DNA of 64,000 nucleotides, from NCBI RefSeq assembly GCF_040054535.1, contig NC_090781.1, forward strand, positions 8,359,482-8,423,481, in the 5' to 3' direction. The translations under genes and the position numbers were made by a program. The DNA is from Antennarius striatus (lineage: Eukaryota > Chordata > Actinopteri > Lophiiformes > Antennariidae). Positions 43,692-63,888 of this stretch are shown one piece after another. Below the pieces are notes generated by a model. That model saw only the letters and a list, made by a program, of their open reading frames with translations, did not search any database and was not told the DNA's origin. Positions within the stretch are counted from its first letter, which is position 1; every line of letters begins with the position of its first letter.

Positions 43692-44609
43692 TCCCACCTG
43701 TAGCCGATAGTAAAAGTCCACCGTGTGACAACAGGTAGGAGAGGATTTGAGTTCAACAGAGAGTCTGACAAGCTGCTTCTGAAGTGCTGAATTCAACAGA
43801 TTCCCTCGTTTCCAGACGGGTCTTCTTTCGGGTCCGTTTGTGTGGCGTCGAATGGGATCCAGTGTTCCGATGGAGCGCTGCAGAAAAGCACGGCGCATCG
43901 TCCAAATGTAAAATAACATGCACTTATAACCGGCACGCAAAAAAAAAAAAAAAGCCAGTTTGTTCTTCTACACATGTATAGTGATATTTACACAGTCACG
44001 CAGAGAGGAGCACACCCGCTCTGCCAAACCAATAGAAAAACCTTTTGTAGGGATGCACTGAGAAAATAAACTCTGTTTTACTGTACAAGGCTGACGACGT
44101 CACCAGTGCAATGAGAAGAAGGCTTCTTTTCTGTCTGAGACTTGTAGGGTAGAGGTGATGAAGACCCCCCCCCCACCCCCCCAGATGACACATGAGGATG
44201 AAAGCAGAGCTGACAAAGGAGGGTTCACAGGAGGTGAGAGAAGAAACGGTGTGCAAAAACTAAGAACAAGGACTATCAGTGAAGAATTCTGAACTCTACG
44301 TTTTGTCCAGGAAACAATCCTGAAGCAAACGTTTAGGTGAGATGTGAAAGAAGTTTGACGTAAGATGTAAGCAGAAAGCTGACAGCTACACCGACGGGCA
44401 GAAGCGGGGGCAGGTGGGTCGAAACGAACAGTCGGCAAAGTCAAACAGCAGCTTCACGAGGAAGTCGAATGGCTTTTGAAGGTTGGGGGTCTGGAAAGAA
44501 ATGAAATCTGGGCATGGGACGGTAAGAAAGGCCCTTGAAAGGGCCTCCAGGGCCCTTAGTGTTGTGCGGATTAGAGAACAGGGGATGGCTTGCGAGGAGG
44601 GGTTCACAC

Positions 44610-44615
44610 TTTATT
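44610..44615 (-). terminator. map3k10: Candidate map3k10 poly(A) signal
   Basis: tttatt on the + strand reads AATAAA on the minus strand, 129 bases after the stop codon. Whether this site is used is unknown. Confidence 0.35.
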
Positions 44616-44743
44616 AGGAATGGCTTCCAAACATGACCTGATGTTTTTCCAGTGGCTCCACTTCCCATGGCTCCCAACCAGAAGCCGACACCTTTAGTCC
44701 TGTCCTCGTCCTGACTTTGTGAAGGTTGACTTGTTTCCTGTTG

Positions 44744-51704
<6,961 letters not shown>

Positions 51705-52348
51705 TCACCACTGCTTGAATGTGAACATTTCCTTTTTTAATTTAGATTTAAAATTCATGTCATAATAATTAATAACTTATTAATGTTCTCCTCAATAGCA
51801 TGAACGGTTATGAATTAATTTAAAGAGAAAAAATAAAGGCAGAACATCAATCTAAATAAACAAAACAAACGGGAGAACAGGACTTTCTGATAAACCATCT
51901 AAATATTTAAAATAAATAGTGTTGATTCAAGTCAATTTACATTAACATCCAGTTTAGTAATTTGTTCAACTGTGTCACAAAGAGTTTCCACACTCCAAAA
52001 CGAATGAGATAAAGTTCATGTTTGTAGTGCAGGCGTGGTCAGACCTGCCTACTAATTATCTTTCTGCTGGGGTTGACCAGCGGTTTGTGTCTGCGTTTCC
52101 ATTCTTCTGATTCACACAGGATCTCTAACAACACTTCCTGTCCCTCCGTCTCTCCGTGAAACTTCCTCCTCTCTTTGCGTTTCATGGCTGACTATGGAAA
52201 TATTTGGAATGTACACATTTCCCAGATGCTGGGAGTCAGGTGGGAAGAAGGGGGTGGGGGGTTGGGCCTTCTCCCTCTCATTTATCTACAGGCATATGCA
52301 AAGGGCGGTGGATAGAGAAGCCATACACACGCAGCAATGTCTTTGTTT

Positions 52349-52375
<27 letters not shown>
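52349..52375. repeat. (CA)n microsatellite
   Basis: About 13 CA units. Confidence 0.92.
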
Positions 52376-52379
<4 letters not shown>

Positions 52380-52879
52380 CACACACAGGCTTCCACGTGA
52401 CTAAGGTGTGCCTCTCCGGGCGCTGCTCCGTCCACAACCTCGCTCAGAGACCAGTTTCAGTGATAAAGAGCTGATCTGAGAGCAGCCCGTAGATAAACAC
52501 ACCATTCACTGAGTATCAGTAACAAAACCGTACTGACAGATTACCCAATTACACCTGCAGTAATCATTATAATGTATTAAAAATAGTATTTACACGCTAT
52601 GTAATTACTGATGCATTATTACATGGGTAGCTGGTTTGGTTTTGGGCTGAAGCAGCAGTTTTAGTTCAGTATCTAATTATAAAGGAAGGAATCCTGGGCC
52701 TTTTTTACGCAGCCAGCTCCAGGCGGGATGGGGCGCCACCGTTCTGAATGAATGCTATGAAGGTGTGAACGGGGTCAAGGACAACATGTTTTGATGCCGT
52801 ACGATGTGTTCATGGACAACGTGGGAGACGGAGCGAAGTGTCCTGACTCTAAAAATACAACAAGATCCAGACCGATGAT

Positions 52880-53385
52880 GTTTTTGTCGGTGATGTATTG
52901 TACTTGTCAATGTTTACGCGTCCGTCCGTCCACCAAATATCTTCACAACCGTTGCAGATAGAAAGATGAAAGAGAAAGCACATTACTCGGGCAGCCAAGG
53001 GGATGAAAATGAGATGATCACCTTGACCTTGAGAAAACTAGCTCAAGGTCAAATTTGAACTTTTGTTCATTTTTTTGTACATATGTCAGGAACCATATAA
53101 GAAACAAAAGGTGTTATATTCAGGGAGGCAAGGGGATGAAAACTGGATCACAAACTTGACCTTGAAAAACTAGATCAAGGTCAAATTTTAATTTTTTTTA
53201 ATGCCCAGAACAATATTGTACCTCTAGCAGTGGTAAACTTACAAATATGAAAAGAAAAGCCAAATACTCGATAGGACAATATAGAATTCATTGGTGCGAC
53301 CATCATGAGAATAGGTCAAGGTGAAATTTTGAATTCAGGGGTCTCGCGGAATGTTGCAGCATGTGACTGCCTTGTTATTTACATG
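52880..53385 (+). mobile_element. TCAAGGTCA-repeat family, most complete copy
   Basis: Starts with gtcggtgatgtattgtactt and a GTCC repeat, like the copy at 63889. It then holds three monomers of about 135 bp. The first two each contain a stem-loop, TTGACCTTGA - loop of about 9 - TCAAGGTCAA, at 53023-53052 and 53156-53184. The third (53316-53324) is decayed to TCAAGGTGA. The element ends near gtgactgccttgttattt. No ORF; transposon class unknown. Confidence 0.6.
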
Positions 53386-53639
53386 CATGTGTAGAAAGTT
53401 AGATGACGTCGCTGCTCTTTAGCTTACGAACACTAACACGGTCACAAAAACGCAGCAGTTTGTTCAGTGTCAACAAATGAAGCCTTTGTCACGGCGATTT
53501 GTGCTTCTCTGTGCAAAGACGGTGAGACAGGAGGAGGACATTTACACAACATGGTCCAGGCAGAGGAAGGAGTGAAGACAAAGAAAATCTACAGTGTTCA
53601 TCGCTACTGCATGAGAGAAACACTGCTTGTCGACCGACA

Positions 53640-53758
53640 GACTAACTGAAACTGAATCATTAACAGCATTGTTGGCTTTCTATCTGTAACACGCTTTGAA
53701 ATGTCTTTAGATGTGATTAAGTGCTATATAAATAAAAGTTAACTGATTGATTGATTGA
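53640..53758 (+). mobile_element. Retroposon 3' tail with (ATTG)n
   Basis: aagtgctatataaataaaag followed by tgattgattgattgaaa is the 3' end of a widespread fish LINE/SINE type. Non-coding fragment. Confidence 0.55.
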
Positions 53759-55242
53759 AATACATATTTGTTCATAAAAAATGTAAATAAAAAAGTATAA
53801 AAATCATGAATAAACATGAATATCAGAGCCGATAGAGCACACAGTATTGAAGCGTTTCAGAGCCAGTAATGTTTTCAGGATTGACCTTTTTTTAAAATCA
53901 TGTCAGACAGAAAATCATCTTTTAATCAATAAATTGATCAGAGAGAAAAAAATTTGCAGATACCAGTCTTTCAAACGAGACTTTTGACGTCTGTCTTCGC
54001 CACTCAGTAAAGTCCACATCTCCATACTGGCAAATAATTGAAATCACAAGTATTTGAGTGTAATTCTGATGAACTTCTTATTCTTAGTATTTCCATTGTT
54101 TTCTATAATGTATCAGATTTAAAAAAAATAAAAATCTATAGACTGGAATGTTATAATAAATAAAAACTTGACCATCTGATCTCGTCCCTTCTCATAACTG
54201 GTAGCAAAGTGTAACTACGGCCATATTTTCTTTTCAAATGTGCACGTGACTACTGAGACTACTAAAACGGGAAAGCGCTCCAGATGTCTGTCCCATTGTG
54301 ATCCTGCGTCTCTGTGAGGGACAGCTGTCTCCTCGGGGCTCGCTCTTTCAGACAGGAGCGGAGGAAGTGATGCGATTGCGTGGCTCTGACGGGCGAGTCC
54401 GCTCAGAGCGCATCCCTACACCAACATCAGGTTCTGTAAGGGAGGAGGGAAAAGAGCGAGGAGGTGTCTTGACTTCACTGAACGTGTGACCGATGCAGCA
54501 CCTCCACCTGCTCCTACACCCGTGTGATTACACCATCAGCGTGTTGCCTTCACACCTCACAAACCTCTGTGTGTGTGAGGCTTTATAAGAAACACCTTCC
54601 ACCTCAGGCTCTCGCTGCTTCCAGCATTTCATTCACACGTCAAGCATAAAGATCAATATGTTAGTTTTCAGAGAGCAGTGCAGAAACCTGAACTGCAGCA
54701 GTGAACATTTAACGCTCACGTGGCTGTCAGAAGCATCACAGCCTGTTTATTTCTCACAACGACAAAGAAAAACATCCTCGAGGATACTGTGGCTTTTATA
54801 CAACGAGGCATCGGCGGCGCTGCTGGAAACGTTACCTCAGACTAGAGAGGAAAATCACACTGCTGACAATCTCCCTGTTTCCTCCATAGATCACAGGCTG
54901 TAAAACTGTATGATGTTGTACTGATGTTTACTATCACCATCAAATCTGTGTATGTGACGTACGTGTGAGCTACAACACGTGTCAGCATTTCTTTACGTGT
55001 CTTGGAATATGTCCATCGGTAGTGTCCAAATTCAATCTCAACAATCAGATTGGCCTGGTTTTGTGTCTGTAGTTGCTAAATAAGTGCAATCTCTCTGATT
55101 GTCAATAATAGTTACAACAGCAGCTCTCTGAGGCTGTTAGGGCTGCTTATAAGGAGATAACACCAACAACACTGAAGCTGAATGATCAGAAAACACACAG
55201 AAAGGTTTTGGACCAGATGTAAGTCAACAAGAAAAGTCATTA

Positions 55243-55393
55243 CAGTATTTTCAGCACTACAAGGCGCATCTAAAAGCTTTCAATTTTCTCAAAAACCAAC
55301 AATGCACCTTATAATCCAGTGTACTTTATATATGGAAAAACTTTTAAAATAGGCCATTCATTGAAGGTGCGCCTTATAGTCCAGAAAATACTG
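55243..55393. mobile_element. CAGTATTTTC MITE, copy 2
   Basis: Left end CAGTATTTTCAGCACTACAA and right end TTATAGTCCAGAAAATACTG are inverted repeats of about 25 bp. TA lies on both sides (55241-55242 and 55394-55395). Shares its ends and GCGC-rich 'aaggcgca' body with 27798-27956. Confidence 0.8.
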
Positions 55394-57849
55394 TAAATGT
55401 GTCACAAAGACGACCCGTCCGGTACTGATCAGGACGGGGTTTCGCAGATTGTCAATTTAATTCATAAAGTGTATAATGAGGTGTTAAATATCAATACAAA
55501 GAAGCAGATAGAGATAAATAAAGCTGAAAAAGAGATTCTCATTGGCAGCGATATCCAGATAACGTAGCGTGAGGCCCCCGGTCTGTTGTGATGCCTCGTA
55601 TTAATCACATTAAAGCCATTAAACAAAGGCACACAGTGGATTCGCACCAGTTTGGAATCTGATATATTCTTACAGGGCTGGAGGGTTTAAGATGCCATTA
55701 GGGATGTACTGTAGTACACAATGTGAAGCCTTGGCCACAATCCACAAACTGTTGTTAGAGCCAAATGTTACTGTGTTATTGAGTCGGATCGTCAGCAGCG
55801 CAGCAGCAACTTTCCTTCAGTGTGGTAAATCTTTAATTTAGCCATCATTCTTCACCCCTCCTTGGACCCTGACCCTGACCGAGTGTTGAGAAATGCCACA
55901 GCTCCATTGCCGACAGAGACGTAAACAGCCGGGCTTTAACCTGACTAATGATCTCCAGTGCAGGTGATGCATTAGCCAACATCCCACACACACATTTCTC
56001 CACAGAGAAATCCATTCTAATGTGTGTTACTGTCACTTCCAGTGAAGATTATAAGACCTCAAACACGTGCGACGTGTTTGGCATGTGGTGGAAATTCTCT
56101 GCAGGTCAGCAGAAGATAAAAATCAGATTAGGTCAGCGTTTACATAAAAAGACAACATAACAGCGAAAAATATTATCGGTGTAGTAAACTTTGAAGTCAG
56201 GCTGGGTGGTGAAGGGGACTGTAACCTTACCACCTGTTTGAGCTGCAGGTTGGGACTGAATAACCTCTGTTATTTCATTCATTATGTAATTGGAACAAAG
56301 GACAACATTGTACACACAAACATGAACCAATAGAAACAATCTGTTGTTTCTGTCTGTGATCATTTGAGCATTTTCAATCAAAGTGCAAACAGAACATCAA
56401 CAGGCTTGTAAAGCCTTATTGTCTCTGCGCCGCCTCACCTTAAATAAACAATGACACTGACCGACGAGTTGGGCGAGGTTACCTGAGATGTCAGCTGACA
56501 GCTTTCGTCTGTCAGAGCAGCTGATCGGGGCGGAGCAGCCGCAGGGTTTTCTCTCCTTTTACAGATCCCCACTTTCTGTTGCAGGTCAAAAGTTACACAA
56601 GACCATAATAGTAGGAAAGAAAAAAATCCTCTTTTTCCCCCCCATTACATAATATTTTAAAGGAGAACTGATTTCTGTCTTAATATATTCCGCCATCTTT
56701 CTAGAACTCCAAGAAGAACCAGTTGGAACGTGTCTTTATTCATTTCAGTTGCCTGATTTGCTCAAATAGGAGCATCCTTATGAGACATTCTCTATCAATG
56801 ACATAAAACTTTAGCTCAACCCGTCTTCTGCTGTCTTGTCAACGTGCTTCTCAGTCACTGGAGCTCTCACACCTCTGTTAATGACGTCCAATTAGGTGCA
56901 CACAGGCGTATGTACACCCATTATAAGGTGACGCAGGTGTATTGTGTTCTATTGTTGTGTTATGCCATCAATGAAGGCGGCACCTGTTCCTGGTAAACTG
57001 CAGTCTGGTAAAAAATATGAACTGGCTTGACAAGTGTGGAACTAGTCAGTCAGATTTATTTGTTCTGGACCGATCCCGTCTGCTTTAACCCCTTCCTATG
57101 CCAAGATGAGCTGGAGGAAGTTAACTATTAACGTTCGCTTGTGTGTCTGATATCCTGCTGTTGTTAGATTATTAACACACTTTGTGTAGAAACCGATCTT
57201 GGATGAAGGAGTGGCAGCGGAGCAGCAGACTGTTCCTTTGCTTTCTCTGCAACTACATTCATCCTCTACATCTCACCATCATCCTCTTCCTCATCCCTCG
57301 TGTAAAAACAGGTGCGGCCTGGACAGCTGTTACGGCGGTGCCAAGTCAGCAAATCAGGACCAGCGTCTCGACAAACCCTCGTCTGTCTAAATGGACAACA
57401 TGTTCCCACCCTCATCCAGCTCCTCGTCCCACAGCTCGCTTAAGAGCTGCTGGTTGTTATGGAACAACACCATCGCTCCCAGTGCTGGTTCCAGCCGTCT
57501 GTTTGTTGTGGTGTGCGTGAGCATGTCAGGATGACACGTCGACTGACATGGCAGCAGGTCGCCTGTACATCAGCATGATGAGATGCACAGCAGCAGCCCG
57601 CCTCCCAGGCCCCACGTCTCAATCTACATTTCTGCTTGGGCAAAAGATCAAAACCGTGGCAAGGAAGACGTACCCACCCCTCCAACCCAACTGCCTCCTC
57701 ATCTTCACACCCCCTCGCCCGCTCCCTCCCTGTGTTGATGCTCGCTGCACGACTGTCTGCTGTTTCAGCTGTCGCCAGCCTGGCTATGATCACAACACAC
57801 TGGGGAGAAGACACGGAAGAAGAGATGCAGGGAGAGTAAAAGAGAGTAA

Positions 57850-58150
57850 CTGAGCGGTAGACTGTCGTACGTAACGTGGGAGACGGCGGGCGAGAGGCTG
57901 AGGAGCCAGAGCAGGGTGGAGGTTTGAGGATAAGCGATGGGGGAAGGGAGAAGATAAGAAGAGGATGGAGGCAGGAAAGAGACATAAAAATGGCAAGAGG
58001 GAAGAGAGGAGTTGCTGCAAAAAATGAGGGCAAGAGAGGAAGAATGAAATATTGGGCAGGAACAGGGAGTGCGTTAGGATACGTAATATAAGAAAAGGAA
58101 GATGGCGAGAGAAGAGACAGGCAGGAGTAGAAAGAGGGTAATAATGAATG
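57850..58150 (+). repeat. Purine-rich tract
   Basis: About 300 bases strongly biased to A and G on the + strand, so long stop-free frames on the minus strand here are compositional. Confidence 0.6.
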
Positions 58151-59368
58151 GATGAAAAGATGCAGGCTGTTAGAGGTAAAGAGAGTTGACTGGAGGGAGA
58201 GCTTTTGTTATTTTCCTGGCAGCACACACCAGATGTCTTTGGATTTCAAAAGGTCTCCGCATTTTCCTCTTGCTTTCACACATCTTGTCTCAGAAGAGAT
58301 TTCAAGCAGAGAAGACATGAAACATCACAAAAAAAAAACAACAACCTCAGAGTTTAAATCTAAAGTCAATTTAAATCAGACATAAAAAAATCAAATGCAG
58401 AAAAAAGCTATTTAATTCTCTAAAAGACTAAACACACAGATCTATTGTATCTAACGTGTTTCAGCACATAAACAACAATAAATTCCGGTGGGGGACACGG
58501 AATGAACCAAATCACTGGGTCCCCTTTGTTTTCATATGGATGTTGTAGTGGGAATGCTCCCATGTCACCGATACCCCGGCTTGGCTTAACTCGTAGCGCC
58601 CCGGGCCGGCGGGGTTCTAATCCCGAGCCGTGCTGTGGCACAGTTTCACCCCGCAGCCGTCAACTTTGTCTTCACACAAACGCAGCTGCCAGATTCGTGT
58701 GACCAGACAGCCTCTCGCTCTCAGAACACACCGAAGTGTGTGATCTGAAAAGGGAGCATTGAAAGTGTGGGAATTTACGGTGATCTTTTGATCCTTTTGT
58801 GTGCAGCAACATCAGTAGATTCAACTGTATGTTACAATGACAAAAAAGTTAAATAAGTGCTCTTTTGTTTCACCAATATGTATTAACGACAAAGACTGTA
58901 AAAGCAAAGCACAACGAAGAAACTACGGATGAGTTTCTTCATGAAATATTCACCACAACAAGATGAGGAGGAGGAACCTGCTGATGAAGGATCAAGAAAT
59001 GAGATGGAATAGAGTATCTATTTGTTCCATTATTCCAATTTGACAACTTGAAATGTGTGTCTGTTTTTACTATTATTTCACACTCACATACGCAAACAGC
59101 TTTGTCAAATGTACCACTGACAGACATAAACCGGTGCACGGCTTTGTAATTGTAGAAAGATGGATGAAGAAGAAACTGGTTGAACATCAGCTTCAAGGGT
59201 TCTCTGAGTGGAAAACTGACGACTCGCTGCATCATGTGTAAACGATAAGTACGATCAAAAATGGCGTATTTTGAGTAATGGTTGAGTTCTCAGTGAAGTT
59301 TAGAAGAACAACATGAAAATATATAAAATCTCCCAGGAATACTTTCCTACTGACCCCATTACCTATAT

Positions 59369-59677
59369 CAGGGATGGGAAATTAATTTTCACAAGGAGCC
59401 ATATTAGAAACCTGAATTGCGTCAGAGGGTCACACCAACGATAGTTGAACTTCATTCCGCTAGACTTTCTTCCACTGTAAAATACACTAAATTAAATATT
59501 TTGAATAGCTGGTACTGCTAATCGGAAGAATAAAACACTGAAAATATTTAAATTAGGCTATTTGAAATTGCAGTGTTTAATTTACGTAATTTGTGTTCTT
59601 TCTGTGTAAGTAATTTATGATTGGTCTCACATGGGCCGGATAGGGATGTACGAAGGGCCACAGTTTGTCCAGGTCTG
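59369..59677. mobile_element. hAT-like MITE, 309 bp
   Basis: Left end CAGGGATGGGAAATTAATTT, right end ACAGTTTGTCCAGGTCTG. Flanked by an 8-bp duplication with one mismatch, acctatat (59361-59368) and atctatat (59678-59685). Eight-bp duplications and CAGGG termini fit hAT elements. No transposase. Confidence 0.65.
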
Positions 59678-60218
59678 ATCTATATATTTCGTACAAGCGT
59701 GCTGCATGTTGTCTGTCACCGGAGTGAAGCTTCCTCTTCTTGACTAAAAAAATGAAGGTGGCTAAAGGAATTTCATTTGGGGGGGGTCCCTTCGCCTTCT
59801 CCTCTTGGCCTTACTCCCTACACTCCATGACGGGCTGCTACAGACAACAATGACCCTCTGTGTTTGTAATATTCAATTGTACCCAGTGACACACTGTAAG
59901 TCATGCTGTGTTATATTTATAGGAAACATCAACGTAAAACATGACAGCTGCATGAAGTAAAACAAGAGAAAACACGTCTTCCCTCTAGTTGATTTTCTGT
60001 GTAATAACTTGAGTTTCTGTAACCTCTTGGATCTTTACATCTCAAGCACGCCATCTAAATATGAAGTGGTAATGAGAATATTGACGACCTGTGTTGTTTT
60101 ACAGAGGTGTTACTGCACCAATGCTGGAAAATCTCCTAATTCAGAACAGAGGAAATCATTTATTAGAGTTGTTTTGCGGATAAAGATTTAAAAAAACACC
60201 AGACGCTTCGATCTACTC

Positions 60219-60447
60219 CAGGGGTGGGCAAAGTTTTAGACTGGTGAGCCGCACAGAGTTCCCAGGCAGGCCAGCTAAGGACCAGATGTGTATGTTTATT
60301 TGAACTAATGCTTGATGTAAAAAAAAAAACATTATACAAAATATTTTACAACTGCATTTTCATACAATTATTTATATAGTTTAAACGAGTTTGGTGGGCC
60401 GGATTGCATAGCCTAATGGGCCACGGGCCATGGTTTGCCCATCCTAG
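60219..60447. mobile_element. hAT-like MITE, 229 bp
   Basis: Left end CAGGGGTGGGCAAA, right end TTTGCCCATCCTAG, inverted repeats of 14 bp with mismatches. Flanked by an 8-bp duplication with one mismatch, atctactc (60211-60218) and atctagtc (60448-60455). Internal GGGCCGG / GGGCCACGGGCCATGG text is shared in style with 59369-59677. Confidence 0.75.
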
Positions 60448-63400
60448 ATCTAGTCTTTTCTGTTTATGCAAACAAACTGGAGTACAGTATTGATAAAACT
60501 GTACTTATGACATAAGATCACAAAACAGTGAACAGCATTTGCATGCATCAAATAAAACCACAGAACAGCAGATCCACATCAATGTGGGAAAAGCTAATTA
60601 TGTTGATGTGTTTTATGTGCAACAGCAGCAGCAGGAGGAAGAGGAGGAGGTGTAAATGTGTGTCAGTATGCTTGGCAGGTCCACACAGAACCTGAGCTGC
60701 AGAGCAGCAATGGAGCGCATCGGGGAGTCATCACGTCGGCTGGCGTCAAATCAACCTTTTATCGACCAGTGGAGAAAAATAATTGTCATGCATGTCTGAG
60801 TGTGTGAGTGAACACGAGTGTATTCGTTGGTAATCGTGCAGCCATTGACTGGTCTTAGTGTTGGTGTAGCTGTGTAGCTACCGTAGCTATCTCTCTGTCA
60901 CTGAGAAAGAACAAATCCACACAGCGTTTCCTTCTGACCCCTGCTAACATGCTTACACCATTCATTAATGTCTGTAGTCACCAACTTAACTTTTACTTTG
61001 TTATCTCATGCTTTGATTTTTCCCTCAATCCACGCCTTTAGTGCACCAACATGGTAAATGCAGTTACAGTATGGCGAGACAGTAAAATCAAGCTGACATG
61101 ATGTAAACTCTGTCCTACATCAAAATGTCTGAGCAGCTGTCAGTCACAAACTCAGCATCTTCCCCTTTTCTGAATGACAGAAATATATTTGATGCCTGGG
61201 AATTTTGAAAACAATCCAGGAGATACCAATTCATTAAATGAATAATGTGATTTGGACTAATGTCAGCTAACAAACATGTGGCCTGTTTTATTGTCACTGA
61301 AATCTTCTCAAATGAAGCTGAACGGTATTTAATCTCTCCACAGACTAAAGTGATTTCCTCCGACGTGTCAGAGCCATTATAAGAGTTAAAAAGCTCCGCA
61401 AGAAACGGGCTGAACGTAATTCTTGACAATCCACGCGACTGAGGAAGCGTTTCACCAAACAACACAAACAGTATCGTCATGGTGGTGTTAGAGGTCAGGC
61501 AGGGGTCATTTGATTTCATATCAGTCCAATTGCTGACAGAATTTTTGTTTTAAATTAGTAGAAAATCAGGATAATGACTTATTTATGCATCACTTGACGT
61601 CATTGGGATGTTCCATATGCTGCCTGCTATCAAAACTCAGGGTCATCCTGAGGAATATTTTTTTGAGAGGGGTCAGATTATCATCTAGTTGAAATCCGGC
61701 ACCTAATGGCAGTCGTATGTTTTTTAAGGGTTTTTTTTAATGCTTTTGATTACAACTAAAGGTGTTCTGGTATAGAGGCCCCCCTTCACCGATTCAAACT
61801 GTCAGTCTAAATCTGGATCGAGCTCACTGAGAGAAAGAAGGGTTTGACCTCCTCTTAAACACGTCTCATACTCCTCCTGCCCTCATCTTTCCCTCCCCCT
61901 TCGCTCTCCCCACCGAGCCCCCGGGGGTTCTTCTACTGCCACTCCAATTCTGTTCTGCTTTCCCATCTATCCTGCCTTGCCTCCATCCATCTCTCCTCAC
62001 TGTCCTTCACAGCCTACAGTCATCCCTTGCAGCCCATACCCCCCCATACACCACCACCACTGCCACCAACCCCCCCCCCCTGCATTGACTCCTGCCTTTG
62101 TGGCCCTGCTCTGGCTCTATCTTGGGCTGCTGTGTGAGAATGGGGTCATTGTTGGCCTGTTGCAGTGCGTAGATGTGTGTGATGATAGGAGGGTGAGTTC
62201 CTTGTGTCAGCATGTCCACTGCTGAAACACAGGCCTACATATGAGCTGCACACGCCCACATCAAGTTTTCAGACATTCTCAACAAAACAAACATTTAAAA
62301 ACTCCTTGTTATATCAGATATACAGCAGGAAAAAACAAAGAGTAAATGCACACATCAGACATCAGTACCAGGCAAAGCAGGATAATCAGCTATGCAAATA
62401 GGAAGTTATTGTGGAGTCACGAGCTGTGCACTGTAAAATCCAAAAACTACAGTCGTATGGATCTAATAGATTTAACAATAATCAGTACTTTGTAAATGTT
62501 GGTCGAGCTATGTTTAATTTGACGTGGCGTGGAGGTGTGTCCTTGAACATTTTTATAATCCCTGCAGATCAGAGCAAGTACGAAGTAGCTATTAGCAAGC
62601 CATAGGATTATTGAGCCATTATAGGGCTAAACCTTGATCCTGAAGATCAAGGTTTAAGTAAAAAGAGTTTTTAATGCATCAATCTTCAAAGACAACATGA
62701 TGTTTTAAAGTTTAAGTAATGGATTTAGTCACTACCCTTACTTTCCCTCGTATGGACTCTTTCCTGGAAATTATAGCATCGGGTGATCAAATAAAACGAA
62801 CCCCTGCCTTGAATAAAATCATCTATTTTCCTCTGTTTGACCATTATTGAACACTTTGAGCCAACCCAAGTAATACCGTTGATATATTTTTGTGTTTCAA
62901 AATGTGGTTGACCTTCCTTGTAAATAAGGATTTGAATAGAATAAGGATTTAAATAAGGATTTTCTAATTGTGTTGTTTTCAGTGGAACATATTTCTAAAA
63001 GGATTAGCAAATAATCTTGTTTTCTTAATTTCACACATTAATTTTTTTTAAATCGGCACTTAAGCGTTTTACTATCAATTTCGTCACTTTGTCAAAGTAG
63101 AAATGCAAATTTTACCCTTGCTAATGTAAGTGTAAATATCTTATTATCACCTTTTGAAACACACAGATGCAGTGTAGAGATGCCGAAGGAACTGCCTAAC
63201 TTTCTAAAATCATAATATCAAAAGATCAAACTCATAGAAATTGGGATTTAAATGAGTATCACATCATCATTTCAAGTAGGAGAGAAGCTTTGACATGTTT
63301 GTTAATGATCTATATAAGTCTGAGCTGCTCACAGACTGACGTGTCTCCAGGCACCTTTAGCTTTCCAACATGTTGTAGTACTTTAGAGAGTATAGTGTGT

Positions 63401-63888
63401 CTTTCTGTGTCCCACTAAATGAAGGCAACCAAACACAACACAGCACTGAGCACCCTGTCGGAAAAAAAAAAAAATACAAAGACAACTGATGATGTACAGA
63501 TCTCTATAATAGCTCTCAAATCTCAAGGTTGTCAAGAGTATAGTTTAAAAAAGCCTTTAAATGAACCCGTAGAGACAGAGCATTCAGACAGATGTGAAAC
63601 AAAAAGTGGTTATTTGATCAAGACTCGTCAGTGATCAGTGAGGTGTAGGAACTACAATAAATGCACACTGGTGGAACAAGGCCTAGATTTTTCCCTTCTG
63701 TATGAAAGAGTTGCATCGTCACTGCTGCGCATTATTACGCCATGATAACCTGGTTATCCCAGGTTTCTGAGTGATGCCTCACTTCCTCTTCCTTTGCGTG
63801 TTGCTGTGGTTGCTTCAGTGTTTACAGTACATCCAAACTCTCTCCAATAATTGGTTTGTAGGTTATATTACTTGATTTTTTTGTTATT

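Larger units (their letters stand above)
43331..44743 (-). other. map3k10: Probable map3k10 3' UTR and flank
   Basis: Lies directly downstream of the map3k10 stop on the minus strand. A minus-strand AATAAA occurs at 44615-44610, which would give a short 3' UTR of about 135 nt; further T-rich sites near 43360-43370 could give a longer one. A CA array (43658-43686) and C10/C7 runs near 44165-44182 lie inside. No coding sequence seen. Confidence 0.4.

Noticed and set aside
54298..54489. Candidate map3k10 first exon or another small gene
   Set aside because: Wrong strand for map3k10, no SH3 or kinase text, no recognised domain.
57440..58227. Minus-strand frames of 145-197 codons
   Set aside because: They arise from a purine-rich + strand; the Leu/Ser/Pro-rich translation is typical of compositional artefacts.
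58590..58640. Possible tRNA gene (B-box-like ggttctaatcc)
   Set aside because: The T stem pairs at only three positions, the A box is poor and no full cloverleaf can be drawn. At best a decayed SINE.
61115..61519. 134-codon minus-strand frame in map3k10 intron 1
   Set aside because: No recognised domain, no plausible splice-linked partner, AT-rich composition, and length within the range seen for other chance frames here.
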